From the NCBI RefSeq assembly GCF_004120195.1, contig NZ_SCHN01000011.1, forward strand, positions 124,001-188,000: 64,000 nt of DNA. The letters are read 5' to 3'. The notes under the pieces are model-generated. The model searched no databases, was not told where the DNA came from, and worked only from the letters and a program-made list of their open reading frames with translations. Source of the stretch: Enterovibrio baiacu. GTDB taxonomy: Bacteria > Pseudomonadota > Gammaproteobacteria > Enterobacterales > Vibrionaceae. A program made the position numbers and the translations under genes. Shown piece after piece: positions 35,094-44,373 of this stretch; the stretch's first letter is position 1, and the number at the start of each line of letters is the position of its first letter.

Positions 35094-37454
35094 TTAGCGC
35101 GCGGTTTGGCGGCTACGCTGACCAGCAGGGCGTTTCTTACCGCCTCCTGTAGGTTTAGCCGCGAATGGCTTACCACCGCCTTGTTTGTGTCCATTGCCTG
35201 CGGTGTTTCCGCCCGTTGGGCGCTTACCGTTGCTTGGTTTTCCACCATTCGTTGGTTTATTACCATTGCTTGTCTTAGCGCCGGTGGTAGGGCGGCCACC
35301 TGCAGGTTTGCCATCAGCGGTTTTACGCTGTGGCTTACGGATATCAGGCTGATTAGGGTGTTTCGTCGCAAAGCGCTTCGCACCGTGACGACCAGACCCG
35401 CGGCGTTGAGCGAATGTCAGCTCTGCTTCTGTGCCCGGTTGCGGAATCAAACAGCCCGGACGATCACCGATCAGGTGCTTTTTACCCATGCTGGTCAGCG
35501 CTTCACGGATCAACGGCCAGTTAGCAGGATCGTGATAACGAAGCAGGGCTTTGTGCAGACGGCGTTGAAGCTCGCCTTTCGCTACAAACAACTCTTCGCG
35601 TTTTTTGTATTTCACGCGCTTAAGCGGGTTTGTCTCCGAGTGATACATCGCCGTTGCGTTACACATCGGCGACGGGTAGAAGTTCTGTACTTGGTCACAC
35701 TGGAAATCATTTTCTTTCAGCCACAATGCTAGGTTCAGCATGTCCTCATCAGTACACCCTGGGTGTGCGGCGATGAAGTAAGGGATCAGATACTGTTTCT
35801 TACCCGCTTCTTTGGTGTACTTGTCGAACATTTCCTTGAAGCGGTCATAGGTGCCCATGCCCGGCTTCATCATCAGATCCAGAGTGCCTTTCTCTGTGTG
35901 TTCAGGGGCAATCTTCAAGTAACCACCAACGTGGTGAGTCACAAGCTCTTTCACGTACTCTGGTGATTCAATCGCAAGGTCATAACGAACACCTGACGCA
36001 ATCACCACCTTCTTAACGCCTTTGGTTTCGCGCGCAGCGCGATAAAGGTCGATGGTGTGCTGGTGGTCTGTGTTGAGTTTTTCACAGATTTTAGGGAACA
36101 CGCACGAAGGGCGACGGCAGTTCCTTTCTGCTTTTGGATCAGAACAGCCTAAGCGGTACATGTTCGCTGTTGGGCCACCCAAATCTGAAATAACGCCGGT
36201 GTAACCTGGCACTTTCTCGCGAATGTCTTCCAGTTCATTCAAGATAGATTCCTGAGAACGGTTTTGGATGATGCGGCCTTCATGCTCGGTAATAGAACAG
36301 AAAGAACAACCACCAAAACAACCGCGCATGATGTTGACCGACGTTTTGATCATTTCATAGGCAGGGATTTTCGCGTTGCCGTATTTCGGGTGAGGAACAC
36401 GTGCGTAGGGCAAGCCAAACACATAATCCATTTCGTCTGTAGTAAGAGGAATGGGCGGCGTGTTAACCCACAGTTCGCGATCACCGTGTTTTTGAGCCAG
36501 TGCGCGCGCTGAATATGGGTTGTTTTCTAGGTGCATCACGCGGCTTGCGTGTGCGTAAAGAATGCGGTCGTTCAAGAGCTTTTCGAACGAAGGCAAGCGC
36601 ACGTAGCTGTTTTCAGCATCGTGACGTGCAGGGCGAACCATTACAGGCTTTGCGACTTCTTCTTTCGCTGCATCTTTCGAGGTTTCACACGCCGTTTCTA
36701 CCACATACGGGTTGGACATCACCATGGCTTTGCCTGGCTTGTCGATACGCGTGCTGTCGATTTCTGCCATTTCTTCAGGCGTAGCTTTTAACATCACTGC
36801 CGTACCTGGAATACGGGTCATGGTTTTAATGTCTTCGCCGCGAGATAGGCGATGTGCAACGTCAACCAATGCACGCTCTGCGTTACCGAAGAGCAAGATG
36901 TCTGCTTTTGCATCTGATAACACTGAACGGCGAACTTTGTCAGACCAATAGTCATAATGCGCGAGACGACGAAGGCTGGCTTCAATACCGCCGATAACAA
37001 TCGCAGAATCTTTATAGGCTTCACGGCAGCGTTGCGAATAAACCAATACCGCGCGGTCAGGGCGCATGCCGCCTTTGTTGTCTGGTGTGTATGCATCGTC
37101 GTGGCGTGGTTTACGGTCCGCCGTATAGCGGTTGATCATGGAGTCCATGTTACCCGCAGTGATGCCGAAAAAGAGGTTAGGTTGGCCTAGCGCCATGAAC
37201 GCATCTTTATTCTGCCATTCAGGCTGCGCAATGATACCTACTCGAAAGCCTTGTGCTTCGAGTACACGACCAATAACAGCCATACCAAAACTTGGGTGAT
37301 CGACATAGGCATCACCCGTGACAATGATGATGTCACAGCTGTCCCAACCAAGCATGTCCATTTCTTCACGGCTGGTAGGAAGGAATGGCGCAGCGCCGAA
37401 GCACTCAGCCCAGTATTTTGGGTAATCGTAAATAGGAGTAACAGAATTGCGCAT
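35094..37454 (-). CDS. ygiQ: YgiQ-family radical SAM protein
   Basis: Radical S-adenosylmethionine enzyme of 786 residues (E. coli YgiQ about 739) whose reaction is not established. It has an N-terminal UPF0313 domain ([32 protein letters not shown]), the 4Fe-4S/SAM motif [16 protein letters not shown], and a C-terminal DUF3362-like part with [12 protein letters not shown]. The last ~80 residues are a low-complexity Lys/Gly/Asn/Thr/Pro-rich tail (KRPTGG, GGGKKRP), probably disordered and RNA- or nucleic-acid-binding (inference). The ATG at 37454 has AGAGGT upstream and begins at the conserved region; the longer frame to 37475 is less likely. Confidence 0.92.
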   Translation of the reverse strand: MRNSVTPIYDYPKYWAECFGAAPFLPTSREEMDMLGWDSCDIIIVTGDAYVDHPSFGMAVIGRVLEAQGFRVGIIAQPEWQNKDAFMALGQPNLFFGITAGNMDSMINRYTADRKPRHDDAYTPDNKGGMRPDRAVLVYSQRCREAYKDSAIVIGGIEASLRRLAHYDYWSDKVRRSVLSDAKADILLFGNAERALVDVAHRLSRGEDIKTMTRIPGTAVMLKATPEEMAEIDSTRIDKPGKAMVMSNPYVVETACETSKDAAKEEVAKPVMVRPARHDAENSYVRLPSFEKLLNDRILYAHASRVMHLENNPYSARALAQKHGDRELWVNTPPIPLTTDEMDYVFGLPYARVPHPKYGNAKIPAYEMIKTSVNIMRGCFGGCSFCSITEHEGRIIQNRSQESILNELEDIREKVPGYTGVISDLGGPTANMYRLGCSDPKAERNCRRPSCVFPKICEKLNTDHQHTIDLYRAARETKGVKKVVIASGVRYDLAIESPEYVKELVTHHVGGYLKIAPEHTEKGTLDLMMKPGMGTYDRFKEMFDKYTKEAGKKQYLIPYFIAAHPGCTDEDMLNLALWLKENDFQCDQVQNFYPSPMCNATAMYHSETNPLKRVKYKKREELFVAKGELQRRLHKALLRYHDPANWPLIREALTSMGKKHLIGDRPGCLIPQPGTEAELTFAQRRGSGRHGAKRFATKHPNQPDIRKPQRKTADGKPAGGRPTTGAKTSNGNKPTNGGKPSNGKRPTGGNTAGNGHKQGGGKPFAAKPTGGGKKRPAGQRSRQTAR

Positions 37455-38175
37455 TTTTTGACCTCTTTCTCGCAAGGCGGCAATTATAGCGACTTGACGG
37501 GGTGAGAGCCAGCGAGATTAAACCTGCACTTTTACAAGGTTTTTAGAGAATTCACCGGTTGGCCATGCGGATGGAGCATCCTAAGGTTTCTTAGGTTAAA
37601 TAAAAGCATCCAGAAGACCAAATAAATGATGTTTACTGATTCGCTTTGATAAAAACAATTGAAAAACTGATAAACAAGCCAACAAAACATACGAGAGGGT
37701 AATGTGTGAGTCTTTGTTCATATACCCAAACAACCTGAAGATGCAGGATTCAGCGAGGTTTACTGACGTTATGATCTAGGCGTCCCTTTGCCGATGTAGT
37801 GATCTCCATCAAAAAGGGATAACACCGAGCATGGCGTCAGTAAACTCGCCCGAAGGGAGGCCTTCAGTGCGTCCACTTCATCGTTAAATTCCTGTGAAAT
37901 AGAATGACTATTCCTACAAGAATTTGCCTTGAACTGAACGCACTGATGGCCTCTGAAATCGAGCATCTTCAGGTTGTTTGGGTATATATAAACTAAATGA
38001 TGAATGTTTAAGTCTTATTAAATAGACATAACTTCAAACTTAATGCCTTTCTATCTTGACTAAGTCCCGCATAATTTTAATTATTAATGTAACAACCATA
38101 TCAATAGAGAAACATTTTAATGCAAACGAGTCATTTGTAAGCATTCAATGTAAAAAATTCCAGCGGAGGGAAAGT
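37455..38175. other. Gene-poor accessory region with a palindromic element
   Basis: 721 bp without a credible protein gene. It contains the 268-bp nested inverted-repeat element (37720-37987) between AT-rich flanks. The only open frames here are the one inside the element and an upstream extension of the 38176 gene, neither with a proper start signal. Confidence 0.6.
37720..37987. repeat. MITE-like element: 25-bp perfect terminal inverted repeats with nested hairpins
   Basis: The ends, 37720-37744 and 37963-37987, are perfect 25-bp inverted repeats beginning ATATACCCAAAC on the left. Inside are further paired blocks: GCGAGGTTTACTGACG at 37753 with CGTCAGTAAACTCGC at 37835 (one bulged G); CCCTTT with AAAGGG inside that; a GAAGG-GAGG-CCTTC hairpin at 37853; and GGCCTTCAGTGCGT with ACGCACTGATGGCC (one mismatch) enclosing AAATTC/GAATTT and TGT/ACA pairs. 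The whole could fold as a multi-armed cruciform or structured RNA. The flanks are TA-rich, so a TA target duplication is possible. It looks like a non-autonomous mobile element; the copy number cannot be seen here. Confidence 0.75.
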
Positions 38176-38406
38176 ATGGATAAGCAATATAATCAAGCCG
38201 TCGACGTGTTAGCGCAACTACGTGTGGGCGATGCCATTAGCGACGCGCTCAGGGCCGATGCGAAAGAAGTAACCAAAGAGGTATTTGAAAAGCATTGCCA
38301 ACACTATGACCTGAATGAGATCGATGAAATGCTCCACAGCGACGCAGTATGTACGACACTCAGGAATACATGGACAGACATGATTTGTGATGTTTGGCAC
38401 AGCTGA
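38176..38406 (+). CDS. Orphan 76-residue hypothetical protein
   Basis: A small, acidic, probably helical protein beginning MDKQYNQAVDVLAQLRVGD and ending CDVWHS. It is preceded by an excellent ribosome-binding site (GGAGGG, six bases before the ATG at 38176). It has three cysteines (KHCQHY, AVCTTL, MICDVW) and no membrane segment or signal peptide. I do not recognise a family. It sits between the MITE-like element and an Hha-like gene in a region of sparse genes, so it may be recently acquired; whether it functions with the convergent Hha-like gene is unknown. Confidence 0.65.
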   Translation: MDKQYNQAVDVLAQLRVGDAISDALRADAKEVTKEVFEKHCQHYDLNEIDEMLHSDAVCTTLRNTWTDMICDVWHS

Positions 38407-38512
38407 CTACTGCTGTATGCGCGTTGTCACCCGCGACGACACTGATGTTGTGGGTGGCATGTCTACGCGAATATTTAGACTTCTTTTCTCACGCTAAATC
38501 ACGTTCAATTTT

Positions 38513-38707
38513 TTAAAACGGCGAACGTTTCTGACCTTCAATTTCGTCCAATCTTGCTTCATGCCCAAGAATGGCATCTGCTTGTTCTGCGGGTGTCGCG
38601 AGTTTTCTCAGAGCAGCCTCTAGCATCACATCGAGTGTATCAACGGTTTTGGCACGTCGAAAAAATATTAGCCAATCCGTTCGGCTGGTTGGTTGTGTTG
38701 TTGACAT
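38513..38707 (-). CDS. Hha/YmoA-like nucleoid-modulating protein
   Basis: A 64-residue protein aligned by eye with Hha/YmoA: TDWLIFFRRAKTVDTLDVML matches the Hha core [20 protein letters not shown], and GHEARLDEIEGQK matches AADHRLAELTMNK. Hha proteins have no DNA-binding domain; they bind H-NS and tune silencing of horizontally acquired and virulence genes. The ATG at 38707 is chosen because similarity begins right after it; the frame extends to 38746 without support. It is somewhat shorter than Hha (72) and lacks the usual central acidic-to-aromatic segment, so partner binding is uncertain. Confidence 0.72.
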   Translation of the reverse strand: MSTTQPTSRTDWLIFFRRAKTVDTLDVMLEAALRKLATPAEQADAILGHEARLDEIEGQKRSPF

Positions 38708-38945
38708 AGTTGACCCAAAAATTATTAAAAATGTACGTGGCGACACTTTGTTGCGTGTCTTGTTTTAAAAATAGCCTAGAGCACACCATCGTGCTTACAG
38801 CCGTTAATTAGATTGAGAACATGTAAAAACGGCATATTCATGACAATGAAAGAAATAGCGCGGTGTACCGAATAATAACATTGATCGTTTAATTGTGCTT
38901 AATGAGGGAATAGACCTTATGGGATGTGGAAACTTTCAGACGAAA

Positions 38946-38972
38946 CCCAAGGGCGTAATGTGTGCCCTTGGG
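38946..38972 (-). terminator. Hairpin after the DUF2860 gene
   Basis: CCCAAGGGC and GCCCTTGGG form a perfect 9-bp GC-rich stem with a 9-base loop, 16 bases past the stop of the minus-strand gene; it is followed by only TTTCG on that strand. Confidence 0.6.
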
Positions 38973-38988
38973 GGGTGACGCTGTTGTG

Positions 38989-39978
38989 TTAGAACCTGAA
39001 GCTGACACCTGCGGAAGCAAGGTATTGGCGTGCATCATAGAAATCGATATTTGACTCGGTATTGTTGTATCCCGCCAAAACCACCAACGACAACGGGTGG
39101 ATTTCGAACAAGTGTGCGTATTCGTAAGCAAGGAAAACGCCGTATTTGCTGTCTTCGCGTGGCTGTCCAAACACAGGGTGGGCCGAGTCATATTCGCTGT
39201 ATTGGTAGCTACCTGTTAGCACGATTTTGTTTCTTCCCGCGAAGCTGAAATACGTCAGTTCACCGCCATAAGCTTGGTAAGACATAGCTTGACCATCAGC
39301 GTCATGGTTAAAGTAGATCAGGGAAGGTGTAACGCCTAAGCCACGACCTAGGAATTGGCGATAGCTCAGTTTGGAATAAAAGGTGTCTCCGCTGCGTTGA
39401 AGGGACTCTTGCGCCGATTGGGACAGTCCCAAAGCTTGCCCGCTCTGTTCATTTTCTATGTCGGTTTCTGCAAAGGCTAAATCAACAGACAATGGTGAAC
39501 CACCAATGGAAGAAACCTGAAAGCGATAGGCATTACCGGATTTTTCTGTTTCAGTGCGTGGCGAACGTGTGATGTAAGGGTCAGCCCAAATGTCTTCGTT
39601 AACCAATGTCGGTAGGTAAGATGCAGTGATCGTGGTGCCCGAACCAAACTGCTGCTTGTAGCCTGCTTCCAGCGCAATAGTACCGATAGCGATATCTTCG
39701 CGAGAGGTACCCACAAAAATCTGTTTATCTAGGCCACTGCCAAAGGTAAAGGCCAGCTTGCCCAATGCGCCGAAGATGGCATCTGCTTCTCTGTCCCCGT
39801 TGCTGTTTAGCTCGCCATTCTTGGTGTTTTCGCCGCTGGTTGAAAGGTTCGAATCTGTTGATACGACACCACCCAACACTGAAATCTCCCCACTTAATCC
39901 ACCCTGTTCAGCAAGCTGTGCTTGAGCAAAAAACGGCGTTATCGCCAAACCGATTAACGTGTATTTGTTCATTTTCAT
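38989..39978 (-). CDS. DUF2860 outer-membrane beta-barrel protein
   Basis: Exported 329-residue protein found in vibrios as an outer-membrane component of unknown transport role. It begins with a signal peptide (KMNKYTLIGLAITPFFAQA). The mature protein shows alternating aromatic/hydrophobic beta-strands such as YKQQFGSGTTITASYLP, TFYSKLSYRQFLGRGLG and KYGVFLAYEYAHLF, and ends in SAGVSFRF, the classic C-terminal Phe targeting signal for barrel assembly. The ATG at 39978 has AGGGA seven bases upstream; the frame extends further to 40032 without support. It is monocistronic. Confidence 0.85.
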   Translation of the reverse strand: MKMNKYTLIGLAITPFFAQAQLAEQGGLSGEISVLGGVVSTDSNLSTSGENTKNGELNSNGDREADAIFGALGKLAFTFGSGLDKQIFVGTSREDIAIGTIALEAGYKQQFGSGTTITASYLPTLVNEDIWADPYITRSPRTETEKSGNAYRFQVSSIGGSPLSVDLAFAETDIENEQSGQALGLSQSAQESLQRSGDTFYSKLSYRQFLGRGLGVTPSLIYFNHDADGQAMSYQAYGGELTYFSFAGRNKIVLTGSYQYSEYDSAHPVFGQPREDSKYGVFLAYEYAHLFEIHPLSLVVLAGYNNTESNIDFYDARQYLASAGVSFRF

Positions 39979-40167
39979 TTTAAAATCCCTGTGTGCGCGG
40001 CAAATTGTTATTTTCATGCGTGCCAGTGCCAACTTCTATCCAGATTGATGGGCGCTTTCTGTGTCTCATAAATTAAACATAGTGGCAGGGTTTTCATCAT
40101 ATCAGAGCTTTATTGCGATGTGTTTAACAAAGAAATAAAAATGTTGCATATACGTTATTCAGGACAA

Positions 40168-40716
40168 TCACGAGACCGGCATGAGCTTTGTGAGCGCCTC
40201 TATTTTTATGTTTGAAAGCTGTCGATAATCAAAGTAGGGGCAAATGAGAATAGGCAGTGTTGGATGCTTTGCAAATTCATTGTTTATCCAAACACACGAC
40301 CCAGAGAGCCCGAGTTTGTGTGCGTGTGTTCGCCCAGCAATAATATGTATGGTGAGGGGGGCGGGATCACTTTGTTGCGTTTGAGCAACGCGTAAAGGAT
40401 CTGCCATTCCAAAGTGCAGGGCGGTACTTGATTCTGCTTGCAGAAGCGCTTGATCGCGATAAGCTTGCCATGTTTTGTATCCCTGCGGATAGAAAGGGCT
40501 GCTTTCTGGCAAGGCGAACATGAGTTTCGCGTACACATTGAACACTTTTCTCCAGCCATTTCCTCCTGCATCACCCAAGGTTTTGATATGCCCTTTTTGA
40601 AGCGGCGTATAAGGGGGCAGATCATCAGCATGTCCCCACAAGCTTTCAACGGGTGGCGCTTTTTCTACATACACGTGGACGCGGGCATGCGGGTTACCAA
40701 AGGCGAATGAGGTCAT
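40168..40716 (-). CDS. Conserved-looking hypothetical protein in a LysR operon
   Basis: A 182-residue soluble protein starting MTSFAFGNPHARVHVYVEKAP. It contains GDAGGNGWRKVFNVYAKLMFAL and KTWQAYRDQALLQ, a pattern I associate with an uncharacterised gammaproteobacterial family (possibly DUF6942), but I cannot confirm this. A His-rich IHIIAGRTHAHKLG segment could bind metal (inference). The gene begins seven bases after the stop of the LysR gene, so the two are probably co-transcribed. The ATG at 40716 is preferred over the upstream 40767 start, which would lie inside the LysR coding region. Confidence 0.65.
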   Translation of the reverse strand: MTSFAFGNPHARVHVYVEKAPPVESLWGHADDLPPYTPLQKGHIKTLGDAGGNGWRKVFNVYAKLMFALPESSPFYPQGYKTWQAYRDQALLQAESSTALHFGMADPLRVAQTQQSDPAPLTIHIIAGRTHAHKLGLSGSCVWINNEFAKHPTLPILICPYFDYRQLSNIKIEALTKLMPVS

Positions 40717-40723
40717 GATGTAC

Positions 40724-41593
40724 CTATTTGTTTTGTTGTATAAAATCGATGAATGCGCGATCAGCAAGAGAGAGATACCCGTGCTTACGCCATGCTATGG
40801 CGATATCAAGGATGACAGGCTCTTCAAAGGGAATAGGGACGAGGCTTGGTTCGTATTCGGTCACCATTTCAAGTAATGCCGTTATCGCGAAACCGTGCCT
40901 GACAATGTTCAGAATCATCGCCAATAGGTTCGTTTCAAAAGAGAGGTGTGGTGTGATTTTTCGTTCCACACAAATGCGATCAATGAATTCTCGGTGAAAA
41001 TACCCCTTCTTGAACATCACCAGCTCTTCTTTAAAGAAATCGTCAAATGACATGGATTTCACATCGGCAAGGGGGTGATCTTTGCTTGTGACAGCCACCA
41101 TTTGCGATGAGATCAAATGCGTGGTCTCGAGCGCAGCGGGAACATCTTGATTGTGAATAACGCCGATATCCAGTTCGCCATCCAACAGCATTTGACGAAT
41201 AGACTGTGTGCCAGCTTCCACCACGATAAGGGTGAGGTCGGGGTACTTACTTTTGAATCCCATAAGCAAGGAAGGAAAGAAATACGACCCCAGCATGCCG
41301 GGAACGCCTACGCGAACTTCCCCTTTTTGTAGGCCGCGCAATTCCGCCATTTCGGTACTTGCATCCTCGACATGTTGAAGAATGCGATACGCGTGAGGCA
41401 ACAACACTTCGCCTTCATGTGTGAGGTGAACTTGACGTTCATTTCTATCAAAAAGTGGCAGACCAACACTGGTTTCCAGCTTTTTGATGGCAATGCTCAG
41501 AGCCGGCTGCGCGATATGCAGTGTTGACGCTGCCTTGGTAAAACTCCGGTGCTCTGCAACGCTGATGAAATAGCGAAGTTGACGTAAATCCAT
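40724..41593 (-). CDS. LysR-family transcriptional regulator
   Basis: A 289-residue regulator with an N-terminal winged helix-turn-helix (DLRQLRYFISVAEHRSFTKAA, QPALSIAIKKLE) and a periplasmic-binding-protein-like effector domain (VRVGVPGMLGSYFFPSLL, DGELDIGVIHNQDVP). The effector is unknown; the domain resembles regulators of aromatic or organic-acid metabolism such as the CysL/CatM/CynR subgroup, but not closely enough to name. The ATG at 41593 has AGGGAAA upstream. It is divergent from the MFS gene, with a 145-bp AT-rich gap between starts, the usual arrangement for control of that exporter. Confidence 0.9.
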   Translation of the reverse strand: MDLRQLRYFISVAEHRSFTKAASTLHIAQPALSIAIKKLETSVGLPLFDRNERQVHLTHEGEVLLPHAYRILQHVEDASTEMAELRGLQKGEVRVGVPGMLGSYFFPSLLMGFKSKYPDLTLIVVEAGTQSIRQMLLDGELDIGVIHNQDVPAALETTHLISSQMVAVTSKDHPLADVKSMSFDDFFKEELVMFKKGYFHREFIDRICVERKITPHLSFETNLLAMILNIVRHGFAITALLEMVTEYEPSLVPIPFEEPVILDIAIAWRKHGYLSLADRAFIDFIQQNK

Positions 41594-41738
41594 GTGCACT
41601 TTCCCTGGGCTATCGTTAACGAAGGCATTGCCTAGCTATTAATAAAAGATCTTACTTTGATAAATTTAATATACTTCATTTATTACGGTTGGATTGCTAC
41701 TTTCAATCTATCTTGTGAAACAGACTGCGCCTAACACC

Positions 41739-42935
41739 ATGATTGAATTGAATAGCCCTGCATACCGAAAAGCCACCTTTGCACTCTCGTTTGGGTCGTT
41801 CTTGGTGTTCTGCAATCTCTATCTTTTTCAGCCCATGTTGCCTGTGTTTGCCATCGGGTTTGACGTAACTGCCACCAAAGTGAACTGGTTGCTTGCTTCG
41901 ACGACGCTAGGCTTGTCCGTCAGCTTACTTCCTTGGGCGATGCTTTCTGAAAAAGTAGGCCGTCGGCCAGTGATGCTAACCAGCTTGGTGCTCATTCCGC
42001 TTGTCAGTATGTTATCGCTTTGGGCAGAATCCTTTTGGACCTTGGTATTGCTGCGTGGCTTAATGGGCATTGCGTTGGCGGGTTACGCCGCGGTGGCTGT
42101 GGCATACATCGCAGAAGAATTCAGCCCAATGGCGCTGGTGATGGCCGTGGGCGGATACATCAGTGCCAACTCGATTGGCGGTATCAGTGGTCGTTTAGCC
42201 GGGGGCTTTTTGTCGGACGCGTTCGGTTGGCACGGCGCGGTTATCGGCATGACGGCTTTTACTGTTCTCGGGATCGCCTTCGTTTATGCCTTGCTTCCGC
42301 CTCAACAACACTTTTCAGTCTCTAATACGTCATTTCGTTCGCAGCTTTCGACCATTCGTTCGCACCTGACCAATCCTTTATTGCTTCTTGCCATGATGAT
42401 AGGCGGAATTAACTTCGCGATTTTCGTGAACATCTATTCCGTGACCGCGTTTCGTTTAGTGGACGCTCCGTTTAACCTGCCGGTAAGTTTGGTCTCCACC
42501 ATTTTCATTTGTTATTTGGCAGGGACGTTAACATCCAAACTGAGTGGACGATGGGCGAATCGTTTTTCTGTGTTCAGTGGATTATTGCTGGGTACAGGCA
42601 TCACCATGCTTGGCGTGTTGGTGGCAAGCGTTGATGCTGTCAGCATGGTCATTTTAGGACTGTTGATTGTCGGTGCGGGGGCGTTCTTTTCCCATTCTCT
42701 TGCGTATGGCTGGGTAAGTCGTCGAGCGGAAAAGGGCAAAGCAACTGCAACGGCGTTGTACCTCGTTCATTATTACGTGGGCGGCAGTTTGGGTGGCTTC
42801 TATCTCATTGGTTGTTGGGAGTTGGGAAGATGGCCGCTGGTGACGATAGGCGCAATGTCGCTAGCGGCAGTGAATGTGCTCTTAATTCATTTATTGGGTG
42901 TTCGCGAAAAAGCAGAAACACCCCAATGTTGTTGA
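41739..42935 (+). CDS. MFS transporter, YnfM-like
   Basis: Inner-membrane major-facilitator protein of 398 residues with 12 membrane helices, similar to E. coli YnfM (417 residues). The family marker is SEKVGRRPVML between helices 2 and 3 (usual G..aDr.GRr.v.). Other shared segments are ISANSIGGISGRLAGGFLSD and ATALYLVHYYVGGSLGG. YnfM-type carriers are presumed drug or metabolite exporters; the substrate is unknown. I start it at the ATG at 41739, since the longer frame begins with a TTG and adds unsupported residues; no strong ribosome-binding site is seen. It is probably controlled by the divergent LysR protein. Confidence 0.88.
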   Translation: MIELNSPAYRKATFALSFGSFLVFCNLYLFQPMLPVFAIGFDVTATKVNWLLASTTLGLSVSLLPWAMLSEKVGRRPVMLTSLVLIPLVSMLSLWAESFWTLVLLRGLMGIALAGYAAVAVAYIAEEFSPMALVMAVGGYISANSIGGISGRLAGGFLSDAFGWHGAVIGMTAFTVLGIAFVYALLPPQQHFSVSNTSFRSQLSTIRSHLTNPLLLLAMMIGGINFAIFVNIYSVTAFRLVDAPFNLPVSLVSTIFICYLAGTLTSKLSGRWANRFSVFSGLLLGTGITMLGVLVASVDAVSMVILGLLIVGAGAFFSHSLAYGWVSRRAEKGKATATALYLVHYYVGGSLGGFYLIGCWELGRWPLVTIGAMSLAAVNVLLIHLLGVREKAETPQCC

Positions 42936-42974
42936 ATTAACCTTGATAGCGGCTGCTTGGGAATTGTCGGCGTT

Positions 42975-44147
42975 TCAATTCGCAAACTCTAACCAAGGGC
43001 GTCGGCAGTTATTTTTGCTTTCTTTTGCTCTGGCATCGAAGACTAGGGCACAATTTCTGCCTTTGTCTTTTGCGCGATAAAGCGCGGCATCCGCTTTTTC
43101 GAGTAAGGTTGAAAAATCATCGTCAAAGGATTCGCTGGTGGCAATACCTATTGATGTGGTGATTTTGATTGGTGAATCTAAACCTTCCACGGCAATGTCC
43201 AAATCTTGGATAGTCTGCATGATCCGATTCGCGACATCTTTTGCATTGGTTGTACTGCAATGCGGCAGAAACAAAATAAATTCCTCCCCACCGAAACGCC
43301 CAAAAATGTCTGACTTTCTCAGTGTGTGTTGTACCGATTCAGAGAAGGCTTTGAGTACGACATCACCTGCAAAGTGTCCATACCTGTCATTCACGCGTTT
43401 AAACCGATCAAGATCCATGATGAGGACGGAATACGGTCGCGACTTAAAGCGCGTGTTTTCAAAATCGCGTTTGGCCAACGTGAGCAACATGCGCTTGTTG
43501 TATACACCCGTCAGTGGATCAAGCGTGGCATGTCGGTACAAGCGAAGCATCATGTGGACTTTCGACGTTTGCGCCCAAATCACCATGAGACCCACCACGG
43601 TTTGCAGCCAGTAAATCGCCATTTCATCGAGCTTAAAAAGGGCACCGCTTGACGCATCCACGTAAAGTTGAATCGCGGCAGTGAGAGCCATAAAGCTCAG
43701 AGATTCGCGAATGGTAAGTGGGAAAATGGTTAACAGCACGATATGTACAAAAGGGAGTAGAGTATAAAAGTAGGTCGTGCTAGTGACCGAATGCTGGTAA
43801 TCGAGTGTACTGTTTGCGAACAAATAGAAACTATTGACTGACACGACAAACGCTGTGATGGCGAGTCTCCCCGCTGCAAGTGTGCCATGTTTTGTTGCTT
43901 TTTGGCCGATGATGACAAGCGTACATGCAAGGATAACGCGCAATGTCACCAAAGAGTGGGATTGAATACCAAGCAGGTAAACATCAACCGGTATCCAAGC
44001 GAGTGTTAAAAATGCCCAGACATAGCATAAGGCTGAAACGCGAGGGCTGAGATAGGTCGCGCGTGTGGTATTAAAACTGGTTGCATGCTGTTTTGCGCTC
44101 CATAGTTCCAACCAGATAAAGGATAAGCGTTTATACGATAACTCCAT
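42975..44147 (-). CDS. Membrane-bound diguanylate cyclase
   Basis: A 390-residue enzyme making c-di-GMP from two GTP. Six hydrophobic segments (about residues 35-190) form a membrane sensor module without an extended periplasmic domain. The C-terminal GGDEF domain is intact: DPLTGVYNKRML, MDLDRFKRVNDRYGHFAGD and the active-site RFGGEEF. A product-inhibition I-site, RKSD, sits five residues before GGEEF. The domain looks fully active. The ATG at 44147 has AGG upstream. It is convergent with the MFS gene, only 40 bp between stops. Confidence 0.92.
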   Translation of the reverse strand: MELSYKRLSFIWLELWSAKQHATSFNTTRATYLSPRVSALCYVWAFLTLAWIPVDVYLLGIQSHSLVTLRVILACTLVIIGQKATKHGTLAAGRLAITAFVVSVNSFYLFANSTLDYQHSVTSTTYFYTLLPFVHIVLLTIFPLTIRESLSFMALTAAIQLYVDASSGALFKLDEMAIYWLQTVVGLMVIWAQTSKVHMMLRLYRHATLDPLTGVYNKRMLLTLAKRDFENTRFKSRPYSVLIMDLDRFKRVNDRYGHFAGDVVLKAFSESVQHTLRKSDIFGRFGGEEFILFLPHCSTTNAKDVANRIMQTIQDLDIAVEGLDSPIKITTSIGIATSESFDDDFSTLLEKADAALYRAKDKGRNCALVFDARAKESKNNCRRPWLEFAN

Positions 44148-44373
44148 GTCTTCGTAACCTTGTGCTCATTGCGATTAAATATTCGCCAAAATGTGGGTAA
44201 TTGTCCGTTATTCTTTGAAGTGCGTTCATGAACGCTGTCTAGATATATCACTAATTACATATAAAAATGAGTGCATACAAATTAATCATCTATTTTTGTG
44301 AGGTTATCTATGTTGTTGCACCTATTTGGTGAGCACATATAATTGCTCTCAAGATTTTGATAGGTAGAGACAT

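Noticed and set aside
35106-35732. 208-residue plus-strand frame opposite ygiQ
   Set aside because: Antisense shadow of the low-complexity ygiQ tail and its neighbour.
37769-37966. 65-residue minus-strand frame inside the palindromic element
   Set aside because: It lies almost wholly within the paired segments of the element; its sequence is dictated by the stems, so I do not call it a gene.
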